Source: Helichrysum umbraculigerum (taxonomy: Eukaryota; Streptophyta; Magnoliopsida; Asterales; Asteraceae). Taken from it: a DNA stretch of 64,000 nt. Of the stretch, positions 12,494 to 24,993 are shown piece by piece (position 1 is the stretch's first letter; every line of letters begins with the position of its first letter). The DNA is taken from NCBI GenBank assembly GCA_949592205.1, contig CATIUR010000001.1, positions 72,893,559-72,957,558 of the forward strand, written 5' to 3'. The notes under the pieces were generated by a model. That model ran no database searches. It worked only from the letters and a program-made list of their open reading frames with translations, and was not told where the DNA came from. The translations under genes were made by a program, and so were the position numbers.

Positions 12494-15400
12494 CTAAAAC
12501 TTGAAATCCTTTTTCTTTGACTTGCTGTCTTTCTCATGCATCTTTCGCTTTCTCTTCTTTTCATTCTGAAACATATCCATCCCAACAAAATCAACTTACG
12601 AATATCGGTTTTTACAATTGGCTATTTTTTTTGAAGAAGAAATTGAAATTGGAATGCTATATTACGTACCTCGGCAACCATGTCACTGAAGTCCTCCCGT
12701 TGACTACGGAGCTTCTCTTCCTCACGGGCCTCCTCGTATCTATCCAAGACGAGAAAGATAATCAATAAGAGTGGGTGTATGTTTTGATCTTATTGAGATG
12801 TAGCAAAAGTGAAGCACTCACTTGGCAGGCAAGACATTTTCCATGAGCTCCAACTCTTCAGGCTGTAATGAGACATCAACCTTATCTGTTTTCTGACCTC
12901 TAAGCAAGTCAACCTGTCAACCAAAAGAAATTCAAAAATGGAGCCTAAATCCTGACTACCCAAAAGTACAAACACGGAGTTCGTGATTACAATCAGCAGT
13001 AGCAAACTGGTAAGTCGTGCAGGTCAGGTAGTGGGTCAAAAAATGAGCTTTGACATGAATCAAATTGGATTGGGTCAGCCAGAGTTGACCCGAAAACATG
13101 TTTTGTCTAAAATATTATCAACTTTTTACCAACTACTAGAGTCCCGAATGTGATTAATAAACTATATAAATCCACTAACATCTTAATATACTTATAAATT
13201 GGTTTTAGAGGTTTTATGCACTGAAAATACACAGGCGAATTTTTGCCATTTCACATGTTTGCATTTTAGCTGTTATTTATTTTACCTGTTAAGCAAAATA
13301 GAATTAAAAACTCAATTTCCATTCGTAAGTGAAATGGTTCTCATCTCTAATTTTGAATGGTACTCCATACCCACAGATTATACTAAACCTTCCATATCAG
13401 AACAGATGTGATACTAACATCATATCTAGACAAAAACTAACTTTCAAACTATGAAATGGATAGTACCAATTACTTCTTTCATATAGGAGTTGATCAACAG
13501 TACAGACAGGTATTATACTAAATAGCAATAATATCTAATACGCATACCCTTTTTGCTGCTGGCTTGTCTTGTGGTGCACCACTTATCACATAACTGTTGG
13601 CAGGGAAAAAAGAAAAAAAAAAAAAATAGTCCCATTACATTGAGGGTTAGTTAAATAAAAGAATTTAAAAAGCTCAGAAACGAAGATGTTGCTAAACAAA
13701 ATGTTAATGGTGTTAAGAATGTTGACTACATACGTATGTGTTGTTCCCAACAGAGTTCCTGGAGCTATCTTTTCTTCTTTCTCTTCCAAAACCTTTACCG
13801 GAGCAAAAATGCAGTGAAGTGATTTAGTTATAGAGGATGCCGAAAAAAGAAATTTTTTGGAGTCATGGAGAAATCAGATGTATTACACTCACTTGGTAAA
13901 GTGGTTTCTCAGGTTCCTTCCTCTGTTGCTTTCGAAGGTCGATTACATCTGGAGTCTCTACGCCAGTTGGGGTACTGAATAGTGCACAAGAAAGTAGAGG
14001 ATTTACTAGTTCATCACACTATCAAGAATATATAAATACACACACACACACACACACACACTAAATATCTGCCATTGTAATATTCAATTTGGGACTTAGT
14101 TAAGACACCAGCTTAGTGATCAAATAATCAAAGTAATCATGACATAATCATCAGAGAGAAGTAGAAGTTGAAAAGATGGGCAGGTCAAATGCGGAGGGAG
14201 GGTAAGAGGTAGACAGGGATTCATATTGAAACGGGTAGATCTCTGCTAGAGGTCGAACATTTGTTGTCCGGTATTTCTTACTATTTAGATATTATTTGGT
14301 GTGTCATATATGAACAAAAAAACTATATGAGAAATAATAATCTAACATCTTGAACAAAACTATAAGGATTAAAATTACACAGGTAGATGACTTTTGCCTG
14401 TTCAAGCCAATTGATCCCCCTTTACATATAAGCTAATTTTTTATTTTAAAATTTTACAAGTTGGGCCCGTTACATATTAAACATAACCTGTGTCACCCAT
14501 TCATAAGTAAATGGGTGAAAAATGTCACGTCTATGTAAAACCAAAAGCTATTTTTGTCCTCGGCATCATCAAGAACTTGATCATATTTACATGACCGTGT
14601 ATGAGGTCAGAAAATAAAAAATAAACATAAAAAAGCTATACCTGGATAGACTATCAACAGATTGAATGCCATCCTCCATTTCCTCTTCCTCGTACTGCTC
14701 TTCCATTTCCTCTTCCTCTTCCTCCTCTTCTTCTTCTTCCTCTAAATCACCCCAGTGCTTACTCTTATCGACTGGCTCTTCCTGAAGACATTTACAGACA
14801 CTAATGAAATGATGCGGATGTGCAAACCCATGAAGGTACCATACAGTCGAAAAATCAAAATTGTTTAACTATTTCCAACAATATAATCAGATATAAATGA
14901 TTAAAAATAAGCTACCGGGAAAAAAGATTAACTTGCTGCTAAAGAGTTGGCCTTCTGATTTGCCAGAATACATCTTACTACGAGAATCATATTTCAATAA
15001 ATACCAGCCAAAAATCAAGATTAAGACATCAAGGTAACATATAAGTACCTCATAAGTGGGTGGTTCTTCTTGTTGTCCAAAAACATCGCCATAGACGGGC
15101 CGCCCAAACTTCAGCAAAAAGAGGTAGATATGTAAGCGATAAAGATAGCAAGATGGCACAAAATATAATAAATTGGATAAACCTGGAGGTGGCAATTTCA
15201 ACCCATTTACATGACACCAGGTCATTTCAATCAAAATCTATTGACAATCGGTCAAACCAGAAAATTCTTAAAAAGAAAATTGCTATACAGATATCAGGGT
15301 TGAACAGGTTAGATGAGTTGAGGTCATCTAAAGTGTAATCAAATACTTCTATTTATGAATAATAAGAATGAAAACATCATCCAAAGCACAAGCTTCTTTT

Positions 15401-18400
15401 TATCACATTATTACATATACTATATGATAACTATTTACTGAAAACAAAATGTTGCAGGTCAACCTGACCCATATCGTTTTAACTCACACTTACATATAAC
15501 TTGTGTTGACCTATTACCAGCCCGTTTTACCACCACTAATAAGACCCTACTAAAACATAACCTACCTCATCAACAGGTGGCTTGCCCCAACCTCCGGGGT
15601 GATAACCAAAGCTAGCCCCAACTGGGATAGGAGCATTCAGTCCCGGAATCTTTAAATGTGGATAAGAAGGTGGAGGACCATATCTCTACAAGTTAAGAGT
15701 TTTCATTCATCAGACTAAAAAAGCTCAGACACACAATAGATAGTTAACGAAACACGCTTGTCGTCCTTTTAAGGCCTTTCTAGAAAGAAATCTTTACAAA
15801 TGAATGAAAGAAAATCGTATAACGCAGGGGAAAGCAAAGGTATGTGCAGCAGTCACCTGCATATTAATAAGCCACGGGGGAGGAGCACCTTCTGGCATTC
15901 CTAGTGCTTCTTTTAGTTCATGTGATAAGGTACCTGGTTTCATCTCTCTAAGTTTTACCTGTTTGCCAAAGTAGTTCCATTTAAAAATCATCATAGACAT
16001 AATACTCTCATAAACTGCACATAACTACTTGTATCACATTTATCACCCAAATTATTCGGAGAAAACTACAACACAGTCAAAGATAATGGGGGTTTGTTAC
16101 CTCAAACTCTTTTCCTTCGTGATAAAGATCACCGTGTGACGAAAGTTTTGGTTTAGTCTGATATTTGAAAAAAGCATCATGGAGAACCTGCACAATCAAT
16201 TCCAAGGTTAACGACCCAAATGCAATAGTGAAGATGAAAGAAAAAGAAATAAGCACACATATATTTTCCAAAAACAAAGTAGTAGTAAATGCTACTTTGT
16301 GATCCCATGTAATTATGTCTTAAAGAAGAATTAAGTAATCAGACCTGATAATCAATATCCATCTTTCCCATTTTTGGCTGCATTCGCTCACGCTGTTTCT
16401 GTTTAAGCTTCCTATTATCCTCCTTCTCAATATAAGCCTGCAAAAGCAGTGAGAAAAAGTTCAAGTACTGCAGTTCATGTAGGCTGGTATGAGATGTTTG
16501 TGCAACTTGTTTGTCATGGATAGGAATATGAAGTGAAACCAAAGAAACAGTTTTACCTAAGTTGCATGTTAAAAAGGTAAACAAAAAACGAAAGGAAAGT
16601 ATCGACTTGCAATTTTCCAATATATAGAAGAAATTTGTGAGTTCTAAAACTACCATAGTACAATTTGCTCGATTTAAGATGTATATGCATCTTTCTACAT
16701 AGAAAATGAATTTCCGTTCAACATCAATTCAGACATTTTAAAATTTAGAATTAATGACCTATTTCTCCCTTCTCCCAATCTCCTATTCCCTTTTGCCACC
16801 TTTCACTCGTATTAACTACATCATTACACTTACAAACAAACACCTCCCAGAATCAGGAAAACAGACAACATTAAATCTCTGAAAATAAGTCAAACAAACA
16901 GGATGTAGCTCCTTTCTATACTTTTCTTTAATGAGTTGTAATCCCCACCTTCTCTTCCTATGTTAGCAGATAATGACAAATTTTCATTAATACTGTACCC
17001 AACAATTTGTAGCACTAGAGGATTTTTATTCTTAGGAGAGTGATGATAAGGCTGGGAAGTGTCTAAACGTTCATGGAACAAGCGCTTACATTTCAAAAGC
17101 CAACACTTACGAAATATTTACTCACGATTCACGAAAAACAAAAGTTATAAACTTTATAAGCAAACAGAAGACGGGCACGATATCTTTGACAATAACACAT
17201 TTTTGTAAGCAAAGTATAAGACCAGCACTTGCAACACAGGATAGGAATCAAAAGATCTATCTAACCTGTCTTATTTTCTCAATCCCAGTGGCCGCAATAA
17301 AGTCAGGAAGTTGAAATGGCTGTTTCTCGATACCGCGCTTCCCCTGCCATACAAATTCATAACAAGATGAGATTCAAATCCAACAACATATAAATAGATT
17401 AGACAGCCCTACAAAGAGTCATAGATACTATGAAAGTTAATGACACTTCTATAAAGTAGAAACACAGACAAACTAGAGTTTGTCCGTGAAATGTCTGTAT
17501 AAAAGCCTGTGCACTATTTAGTGCAGAAATATCTGAAACACAAAACCAAATAATCAGCATCCACATTGCATAGTTGAATAGTCTTCCATCGTGTGGTATA
17601 AAAAAAAAAAATTCCAAAGCATTACTATTAATTTTTAAAGTTATGGTGTCATGCAAGTTTACAAGTATTACCCACCCCCCAGCAAATTCAATAAGATAGA
17701 AACAATTTAAAATTCCATTCATAAAAGCACCTACAATGTCCAGGCTCCAAGATTGTCACAGCCAGTCCCCTGCAAGAACCACATGTATACATATAAGACA
17801 AACCTTGTCTCCACTTCCCAAGAACCCATGTATTACGCTTAAATAACAAGTATTTGCTTTCATAGACAACATGTCGTATACAATCCTTCCACATATTCTG
17901 CTCAATTAAAATGCTTCTTATTTGGCGACTCACCTGCAGAAATTTTCTTTTCTGGCACCAATGTCTCGGCACTGGAACAGTATTCCGATACGATTTGAGA
18001 AAAACCAGCAACTTAGGATCAGCAGAGGTAGCATCCCACACCTGAAACTCATGCAAAAGATCCATGATTAAAAAGATGCAAATAATAAGAATGCTATAAC
18101 ATCGACTACAAGGTGATAAGCACTGAAAATAACAGCAGATGAACAATATTAACAAATCAGAGATGAACTTGAATTTTACACGTGAGATGAACTAATGACA
18201 CCAGACAAATATGAGATGATGCTACACGTCCATTTATGTTTATGACCCTTAACAGCATTTTATGCAAAGAATAAAAAAAATCTCATTCTTTTCGATTGGA
18301 TGAAGAATTATCTCAAGATATAGGAGGGGTAATTCTCCCATAAGGGATCCAAACAAAGGGGAAAAAAAGAAAAAGAAAGAGGAACGGTAACAGTTTAAGT

Positions 18401-20505
18401 TAGGGGAACATGCTTCAGGGTGGTCATGCAAAATTCCGCAGTTTCTCTTGGGTATGAAACGAGCTCCAAAAAGAGAACAATGCATGATATTTTAGAGTGC
18501 CAAAGTGCCAAACAAATAAGATCGACCAAAGGTAGAGAGTAACAAATAAACATGAGCTAACACAAAGAGCAAAATGAAATTAAGGAATCACCTCAACTAC
18601 ATCAGGCCTTGAACTAATCTGCTTAAGTTCAGCAATATTCATCCGACGCTGAAGCTAAAACAAAATATCCAAGCGACACAATGAGAACAAGATAATCACG
18701 ACAAGAAAAATAAAATATGAGTGCAAACCCAAATTACAACATTATCTAACCTTTTTCTTTTTATTAGAGACTCCGCCTTTCTCTTTTTGTTGGTCATCTT
18801 GTTCTTCATCCTCGGAGTCTGAACTAACTTTCTTGTTTGATGCTGCATTGACAGCAGTCCCTTCGCTCTTATCACTCTCCTGAATGAGTTAAAACAGATA
18901 CAAAAAAAAAAAAAAAAAAAAAAAAACACAAGGGATGAGATCAGACTAAAAATGAACAAGGTCATTAAGATCTCATATGAAGAGATGATAGGAAGTCCTC
19001 TTTACCTCAGAAGCAGAAAATTCCTTAAAAGTGAATTTCTCAAAAACTTTTCTGAACTCGTCATCCAAGTCACCATAAAGTTCTGCCTTTTCAGGGATAT
19101 ACTCAATTTCAACATGCTCCATAACCTTTAGTTTCAAAAGAAGATTAATATTGTTGACAACAACAATACACAAAAACAAAGGTTTATCATATTTACAAGG
19201 TGTCCAAGAAGTATGACATACAAACATGAAACATGAAGGTTTGTAATATGTTGTGCGTTCTTACCGCAAGATACTGAAATCAGCAACCAAAAATACACAT
19301 ATGAAAAAGGTGGACAAGGTTCAAGGTCAAACCACGTTTCTTACACATCTAAATATCAGTATATTCCCTAGCTAAACAATAAACACCATCAGTCTTTCTT
19401 CAACCTCCATTACACTATAAGCAAAAATAAGTATCACGGCACACAGAAAATAAAAGAGACACTCATCATAGAGGGTACAAAGTTCATCATGTTCACAGTT
19501 TAGCTTGCTATAACTCCTAGAGTATATAATCTCAAGTGAATCTTAGCCTGGATAGACCAAAATCCCTTAGATTATACCATGTTAGTAATAAGTTGTTCCA
19601 CAGGCAACCATAAAACTTATAATCAAGCCACATGCAATGAAATTGAAGGTGAAACAGAGCGGGCCTAAATTAAAATAATAGACCAATATCAGCTATCTAA
19701 ATATGATCTAAAACCATGTGCCAGAAAATAGACCAATATCAGCTATCTAAATATGATCTATAACAAAGTACCTGCCTGATGATCAGTCAATCAAAAAATG
19801 AATGCCACATTTAGATAGAGACCATACATTTTGTCTTAAACAACTGACTATCAGCTCCAATGACTACAGTGATCATGTAATAATTTGAGTGGAAAATGAT
19901 GCCAAATGAGTTCACACACCAGTATCTCTATTCTAGAAAACATAAACAACCTAGTGGTTTAAGTACATGTGACAAGTCAATTTCTTAAGATATATCTCCA
20001 AAGTGAACATAGCTGGTTTCGGAGCTTGCTATCTAGCATTCTATCTACTACCAGCACAGGTTCATAATTATAATTACACTCAATAGCGGACTACTAATAT
20101 ATAGAAACATATATCAACGGTGAAATAAAACCCTAAAAAGTAGAAAAACTACATTAATATAAATCATAATCGAACATGTAATATCAATAAAAGAATCAGG
20201 GCGACTGTGAGAGTTATAAACCCTAGGCAGCAAATCAAACGAATGAATAATAATACCTTCTGAGGATCAGAGTTCTCCTTGGCGCTATCGTCTCCAGTAC
20301 CGGCACCACCGTCATTCGCGGCGTTTCCGGTCCCGGTATCGTCTCCACCGACGGACTTGTTTTTCTTTTGTTTCCGTCGCCTACGACGGCGTTCAGCCTC
20401 GCGCGATTTCTTCGACGTCTGATTGTTGTTATCTTTAGATTTTATGTCTGCGTTCGATTGAGAAGAAACAGATTCCATTGTGCCGTTGGAAACTTCGACG
20501 GTCAT
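12494..20505 (-). CDS. SF3B2: Splicing factor 3B subunit 2 (SF3B2/SAP145), 18 coding exons
   Basis: SF3B2 is a core subunit of SF3b in the U2 snRNP, acting in the nucleus at branch-site recognition. Exons, 5' to 3': 20257-20505, 19006-19125, 18751-18879, 18592-18654, 17934-18041, 17266-17343, 16345-16437, 16101-16187, 15857-15958, 15566-15685, 15049-15108, 14642-14781, 13893-13974, 13734-13792, 13548-13593, 12822-12913, 12670-12739, 12494-12565. All introns are GT-AG, the phases close exactly, and the product is 589 residues, about the usual plant length. The N-terminus is Lys/Arg-rich. Residues about 167-300 form the DUF382 core (LKQISSRPDVVEVWDATSAD, VPVPRHWCQKRKFL) and 310-370 the PSP box (GMPEGAPPPWLINMQRYGPP). 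An acidic Glu run lies near 415-430, and the tail is basic, ending KKKDFKF. Intron 1 is the longest (1131 bp). The start is the first ATG with the expected N-terminus. Intact, single-copy-type housekeeping gene. Confidence 0.95.
14039..14060. repeat. (CA)n microsatellite in an SF3B2 intron
   Basis: Short CA dinucleotide array within the intron between the exons at 13893-13974 and 14642-14781. Confidence 0.9.
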
Positions 20506-20686
20506 CGGAAATGAAAGTAATTGAGGGTGGTGAAGGTGTTGATAGCGGAGAACGACAATGGAATACGGAGGTTGGGGGATTTTTCTTTTTTTTCTTTACA
20601 AAATATCTAATTACTGATGTGTTATATATGATGGGCTTTTAGCGCGATAATAGTTGGGCCATTAGTTGTACTGGGTTTTAGAACAC
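20506..20686 (-). promoter_or_regulatory. Residual SF3B2 5' flank, cut by a hAT insertion
   Basis: Only 181 bases separate the SF3B2 start codon from the target duplication of the hAT element. This stretch must hold the 5' UTR and at most the proximal promoter. No TATA box was recognised. The rest of the ancestral promoter now lies beyond the 4.1-kb insertion, or has been replaced by transposon sequence. Confidence 0.5.
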
Positions 20687-20997
20687 AGTGGAAGTAGACA
20701 TGCACAAGAAAACCGGTTTCCCCGACCCGACCCGATTCCAACCCGAAACCGACCCGGTCAAAACCGGTTTTGACCAAAACCGGTTCGGGTTCTCCCCAAA
20801 CCGCCGGTTCCAAACCGGTTTCCCATTCCGACCGTTGAACCCGGTTCCAAACCTGTTTGGCCGACCCGGTTTGGAAAAACCGGTTTGAAAACCGGTTTTA
20901 AACCGGTTTTGAATTTTTGAAAAAATTATATCCGTTATAGCCTTGATCTAGCCGTTTTTTTTGTATTTTTTTTACCATTTTGCCATTGTTTTTCAAC

Positions 20998-21005
20998 TAT
21001 ATAAA
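20998..21005 (+). promoter_or_regulatory. TATA box of the hAT transposase gene
   Basis: TATATAAA lies about 80 bases upstream of the ATG at 21087, a normal spacing for a plant TATA box plus a short leader. It supports choosing that ATG rather than the upstream in-frame ATG at 20961, which would precede the TATA box. Confidence 0.65.
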
Positions 21006-21086
21006 GAACCATTGAGTTACTTTCAATCACACACAATTACACACTCATATTTACATACAAAACTCAAAAACGCAAACTATATTCTC

Positions 21087-23198
21087 ATGGCAACTCAATC
21101 TTCTTCGGCTTCCCATGGTGTTGGTTCTTCAAATGCACCAACGATTGTGAAACAATTGCCCAACAAAAGAAATCCGGAGATTTGGAGTGCTTACGACAAA
21201 GTGTTGTTGTCGGATGGTTCGATTAAAGCGCATTGTAAACGTTGTAAGTTGTTCTTCAAACCCGACTCCAACACCACCTTGAAAAATCATACCGAGAAGC
21301 ATTGTGCGGGACTCAAAGGTAATCCGGAAGCAAGTGGGCAATCATCGATGGCACGAGATGGTTCTATATTTACATACGATGTGGAACGGTGTCGACAAGC
21401 TTTTGCGGGTTATGTAATTCAAGAAGCTTTGCCTTTCAACCACTTCGACAACCCTCGGCTTACTAGGGTGATTCAAACCACTCTTCAACCGCGATATAAC
21501 AATGTAAGTCGTACTACTCTTAAACGCGATGCCCTTAAATTGTGGAAAGATGCTAAAAAACAACTAAAAATCGGTTTTGAAAATTTAAATACATGTGTAT
21601 CATTAACAACCGATGTTTGGTCGGCTCCTCATGGTTTGCCCGGTTCGTACCTTTGTGTAACCGCACATTGGGTTGATCCCGCAACTTGGCAAATGATGAA
21701 ACGTACCATTGCTTTTGAAGACTTTGAGTATCCTCACACGGGTCAAAACTTATTTTACATGTTACGAAGTGTGATTAAAATGTTTAAATTGGAAGAAAAG
21801 GTTTTTTCAATATCTTTTGACAACGCTAGTAATAATACACTTGCCGTTTCAAAATTAATACTAAAATACGCACCACCATTGAAGGGCATTTTTTATCATA
21901 GTCGATGTGTTGCACACATCATTAACTTGGTTGTGCAAGCCGGACTAGCGGTTGAAGATGTAGACGAAGTAAAAACGAGATTTAAATCTATGTTGCAAGA
22001 CGTTTTTCAAAAGGGTAAAGCTAGATACAAATCTTATATGAAATTGTGCAAGGATACGAATTCTATTTTTTTAACCCCTAATTGGGACATGCCCGTTAGA
22101 TGGAATTCGACCTACCATATGTTTGTATGTGGTTTACGCCAACGCGATACTTTACAAGTTTTCCATGATCATCTTGTTACAAAAGGCCATGCAACACCAT
22201 TTCCAATCATATATTGGGAGTATATTAAAAAGATTGTCGAATTGCTCAAACTTTTCAAAACCGCGACTACTTTATTATCGGGTGTTTATTATCCAACTAG
22301 CCATTTGGTGCTTAATCAAATTTGGTTAATGACTACAAAATTAAACGACTACGTGTATGAAGGTCCTATATTTGAAGAAATGGTGGCTCCCGTGAAAGAA
22401 AAACTAAAAAAATATTTTCAAGAAATGCCACCGGTAATTACTTGTTCCGCCGCAATGAACCCTTGTTTAAACGTTACCGGGGTAGAAATGCTTATCGATA
22501 ACATTTGTCACAATTTGGATTTGAATGAGGCCGACCCATTGTTTTCACATAATGCAAAAACGGATTTTAACAAATGTTTGGGAGATTTATTTGGCGTATA
22601 TTTTCAAAAATATAGTTCAACCACACATGTGTCCGGTAGTACGGCTAACCCAATGTTTTCTTCATCTTCTTCTAGCAATCCAATGCTAAACTTTTATAAT
22701 AGTTTAAGACAAGAAAACAATAAATGGGCAAGGGGTGATGGTAACCAAAATACCACTAACGAATATGGGAGATATACGACCACGGATTTTTTGGCCACTA
22801 TTCTACCCAATGAGTTCGAACAATTTGATATTTTGGCTTGGTGGAAAGAGAGGGAATCTCAATTTCCCATTCTAGCCATCATGGCCCGAGATTTACTAAC
22901 CGTCCAAGCTTCTACGGTAGCTTCGGAATCCGCTTTTTCTCTTAGTGGCAGGGTATTATCTATACGAAGAACAAGACTCACACCGGTCTCCTTAGAGATG
23001 TGCATTTGCTTGAAGGATCACTTGGACGCCGCGGAACGCATACAAAATGTATCAAGTCTTGAAGGTGAAATGGAATACGAAGAAGACATACACAATATCG
23101 AGGTGGAAGAAGGTGTAACAATATCACTTTCCGACGAAGAAATTGCTCTTGATCAAGCTTCGCGCGAGGCTACCTCCGAAGAAGATTTCGACTTTTGA
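21087..23198 (+). CDS. hAT transposase with BED zinc finger, intact
   Basis: 703-residue transposase that would cut and reinsert its own element. An N-terminal BED-type zinc finger (about residues 28-75: W...HCKRCKLFF...NHTEKHC) precedes the RNase H-like hAT core. Recognisable core motifs are LTTDVWSA and SFDNASNN with the catalytic Asp residues, the CVAHIINLVV motif and RWNSTYHMF. The C-terminal dimerisation domain carries DILAWWKERESQFPILA and STVASESAFSLSGRVLS. The tail is acidic. There is no stop or frameshift. The frame is also open upstream to 20961, but the ATG at 21087 has a TATA box 80 bases before it and starts the typical Ser-rich leader. Confidence 0.93.
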   Translation: MATQSSSASHGVGSSNAPTIVKQLPNKRNPEIWSAYDKVLLSDGSIKAHCKRCKLFFKPDSNTTLKNHTEKHCAGLKGNPEASGQSSMARDGSIFTYDVERCRQAFAGYVIQEALPFNHFDNPRLTRVIQTTLQPRYNNVSRTTLKRDALKLWKDAKKQLKIGFENLNTCVSLTTDVWSAPHGLPGSYLCVTAHWVDPATWQMMKRTIAFEDFEYPHTGQNLFYMLRSVIKMFKLEEKVFSISFDNASNNTLAVSKLILKYAPPLKGIFYHSRCVAHIINLVVQAGLAVEDVDEVKTRFKSMLQDVFQKGKARYKSYMKLCKDTNSIFLTPNWDMPVRWNSTYHMFVCGLRQRDTLQVFHDHLVTKGHATPFPIIYWEYIKKIVELLKLFKTATTLLSGVYYPTSHLVLNQIWLMTTKLNDYVYEGPIFEEMVAPVKEKLKKYFQEMPPVITCSAAMNPCLNVTGVEMLIDNICHNLDLNEADPLFSHNAKTDFNKCLGDLFGVYFQKYSSTTHVSGSTANPMFSSSSSSNPMLNFYNSLRQENNKWARGDGNQNTTNEYGRYTTTDFLATILPNEFEQFDILAWWKERESQFPILAIMARDLLTVQASTVASESAFSLSGRVLSIRRTRLTPVSLEMCICLKDHLDAAERIQNVSSLEGEMEYEEDIHNIEVEEGVTISLSDEEIALDQASREATSEEDFDF

Positions 23199-23579
23199 AG
23201 ATTAATACAAGTTGAAGATTACTACACGATTACATTTTCGGGTGATGGCCATGCCGAAGCTCGAAATGTATTCGTTGGTATATTTTATATTGTTAGTTGT
23301 AATTGTATTATGAAGACTTAGAAGACTTTTGTTTAAGTTATTGTTCAATTACGTTTGTATTACTAATGTTCTACCAATTCAATAAAAAAAAATTTGCTCC
23401 AAACATTGTTTATCCTTAAAAAGCCTAACGCTAAAACGTGTTTGATAAATGCAAGGAAGTTTTTACTAAACACACGGAAATGTACAACTCTTTATGCATA
23501 CAGTATCACTTTTTATGCACATGTTTCCTTGCATTTAGTAAAACATTCCTTGAAAGTATCAACTCACTTTGAATTATAT

Positions 23580-24562
23580 AGAATTTTCGGATTCAATAAT
23601 ATTTTTAAAGAGATTTAGAAGCCTTTTGGTTATGTTATTGATCAATTATGTTTCTATTACTAATGTTCTACAAAGTTAATGAAAAAAAATTGGCCCAAAC
23701 GTTGCTTTTCATTAAAACGCTTAACGCCCTAACGTTTATGAATTATATAGAATTTTCGGATTCAATAATATTTTTAAGGAGATTTAGAAGCCTTTTGGTT
23801 ATGTTATTGATCAATTATGTTTCCATTACTAATGTTCTACAAAGTTAATGAAAAAAATTTGGCTCAAACGTTGCTTTTCATTAAAACGCTTAACGCCCTA
23901 ACGTTTATGAATTATATAGAATTTTCGGATTCAATAATATTTTTAAGGAGATTTAGAAGCCTTTTGGTTATGTTATTGATCAATTATGTTTCCATTACTA
24001 ATGTTCTACAAAGTTAAGGAAAAAAATTTGGCCCAAACGTTGCTTTTCATTAAAACGCTTAACGCCCTAACGTTTATGAATTATATAGAATTTTCGGATT
24101 CAATAATATTTTTAAGGAGATTTAGAAGCCTTTTGGTTATGTTATTGATCAATTATGTTTCCATTACTAATGTTCTACAAAGTTAATGAAAAAAATTTAG
24201 CCCAAACGTTGCTTTTCCTTAAAACGCTTAACGCCCTAACGTTTATGAATTATATAGAATTTTCGGATTCAATAATATTTTTAAGGAGATTTAGAAGCCT
24301 TTTGGTTATGTTATTGATCAATTATGTTTCCATTACTAATGTTCTACAAAGTTAATGAAAAAAATTTGGCCCAAACGTTGCTTTTCCTTAAAACGCTTAA
24401 CGCCCTAACGTTTATGAATTATATAGAATTTTCGGATTCAATAATATTTTTAAGGAGATTTAGAAGCCTTTTGGTTATGTTATTGATCAATTATGTTTCC
24501 ATTACTAATGTTATACAAAGTTAATGAAAAAAATTTGGCCCAAACGTTGTTTTTCCTTAAAA
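23580..24562 (+). repeat. 169-bp tandem array inside the hAT element
   Basis: At least five nearly identical units start at 23648, 23817, 23986, 24155 and 24324, with a sixth beginning at 24493; the spacing is exactly 169 bases. A more diverged, longer ancestral unit precedes them (about 23345-23640). Each unit contains TTAGAAGCCTTTTGG, TTGATCAATTATGTTTC and AACGCTTAACGCC. The array lies between the transposase stop codon and the right subterminal repeats. Since 169 is not a multiple of three, the six overlapping 66-residue frames are in rotating phases and are not a protein. Confidence 0.95.
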
Positions 24563-24993
24563 CGAAGACGTGCGAGCGAAAATACGATTTTTATAAAAAA
24601 AACCGGTTTGAAACCGGTTTTGAACCCGAACCGGTTTGGACCCTACCCAAACCGGTTTGGGTCGGGTTGGGGTTTTGGGGTGCCCAAATCGGGTTGAACC
24701 CGAACCGGTTTTGGGCCAAACCGGTTTTGACCAAGTTTGACCAAAACCGGTTTTGGGTCGGGTCGGGTCGGGTTTTCCAAAAACCGGGTTTTGCGCATCT
24801 CTAAGTGGAAGTGGATGTCATTTTTGCAAAAAATTATTTACTTGCTAATTCTTTTGTTGCACAACTTATAAAGTATTGTAAAGGGGTGTTTAGTTACTGA
24901 AAAAAAATTTTCATTTTTCTAGGGAATCGGGAGTATTTTATTTCTCTGTAAAAGAAATGAAAAGTTAAATATAGATTGAAGTTTCTAATGATT

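Larger units (their letters stand above)
20695..24803 (+). mobile_element. Complete hAT-superfamily DNA transposon (4109 bp)
   Basis: The termini are short imperfect inverted repeats, TAGACATGCACAA on the left and TAGAGATGCGCAA read inward from the right, flanked by the 8-bp duplication AGTGGAAG. Both subterminal regions (20710-20915 and 24598-24790) are packed with AACCGGTTT words in both orientations, the usual layout of hAT transposase binding sites. Inside are a TATA box, one uninterrupted transposase gene and a 169-bp tandem array. All parts needed for autonomous movement appear intact. It sits head-to-head with SF3B2. Confidence 0.95.
20687..24811. repeat. 8-bp target-site duplication of the hAT element
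   Basis: AGTGGAAG occurs directly before the left terminus (20687-20694) and directly after the right terminus (24804-24811). Perfect 8-bp duplications are the hallmark of hAT transposition. Confidence 0.95.

Noticed and set aside
18973..19227. Open frames spanning SF3B2 introns (also 17688-18155, 16339-16656, 14887-15234)
   Set aside because: Only the parts matching SF3B2 exons with GT-AG borders are coding; the remainder is intron read through.
20961..21086. N-terminal extension of the hAT transposase to the ATG at 20961
   Set aside because: The extension would start upstream of the TATA box at 20998 and has no resemblance to transposase N-termini; ATG 21087 fits better.
23648..24524. Six overlapping, nearly identical 66-residue open frames
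   Set aside because: They are produced by the 169-bp tandem repeat; the period is not a multiple of three, so the frames rotate and no repeat protein can be encoded.
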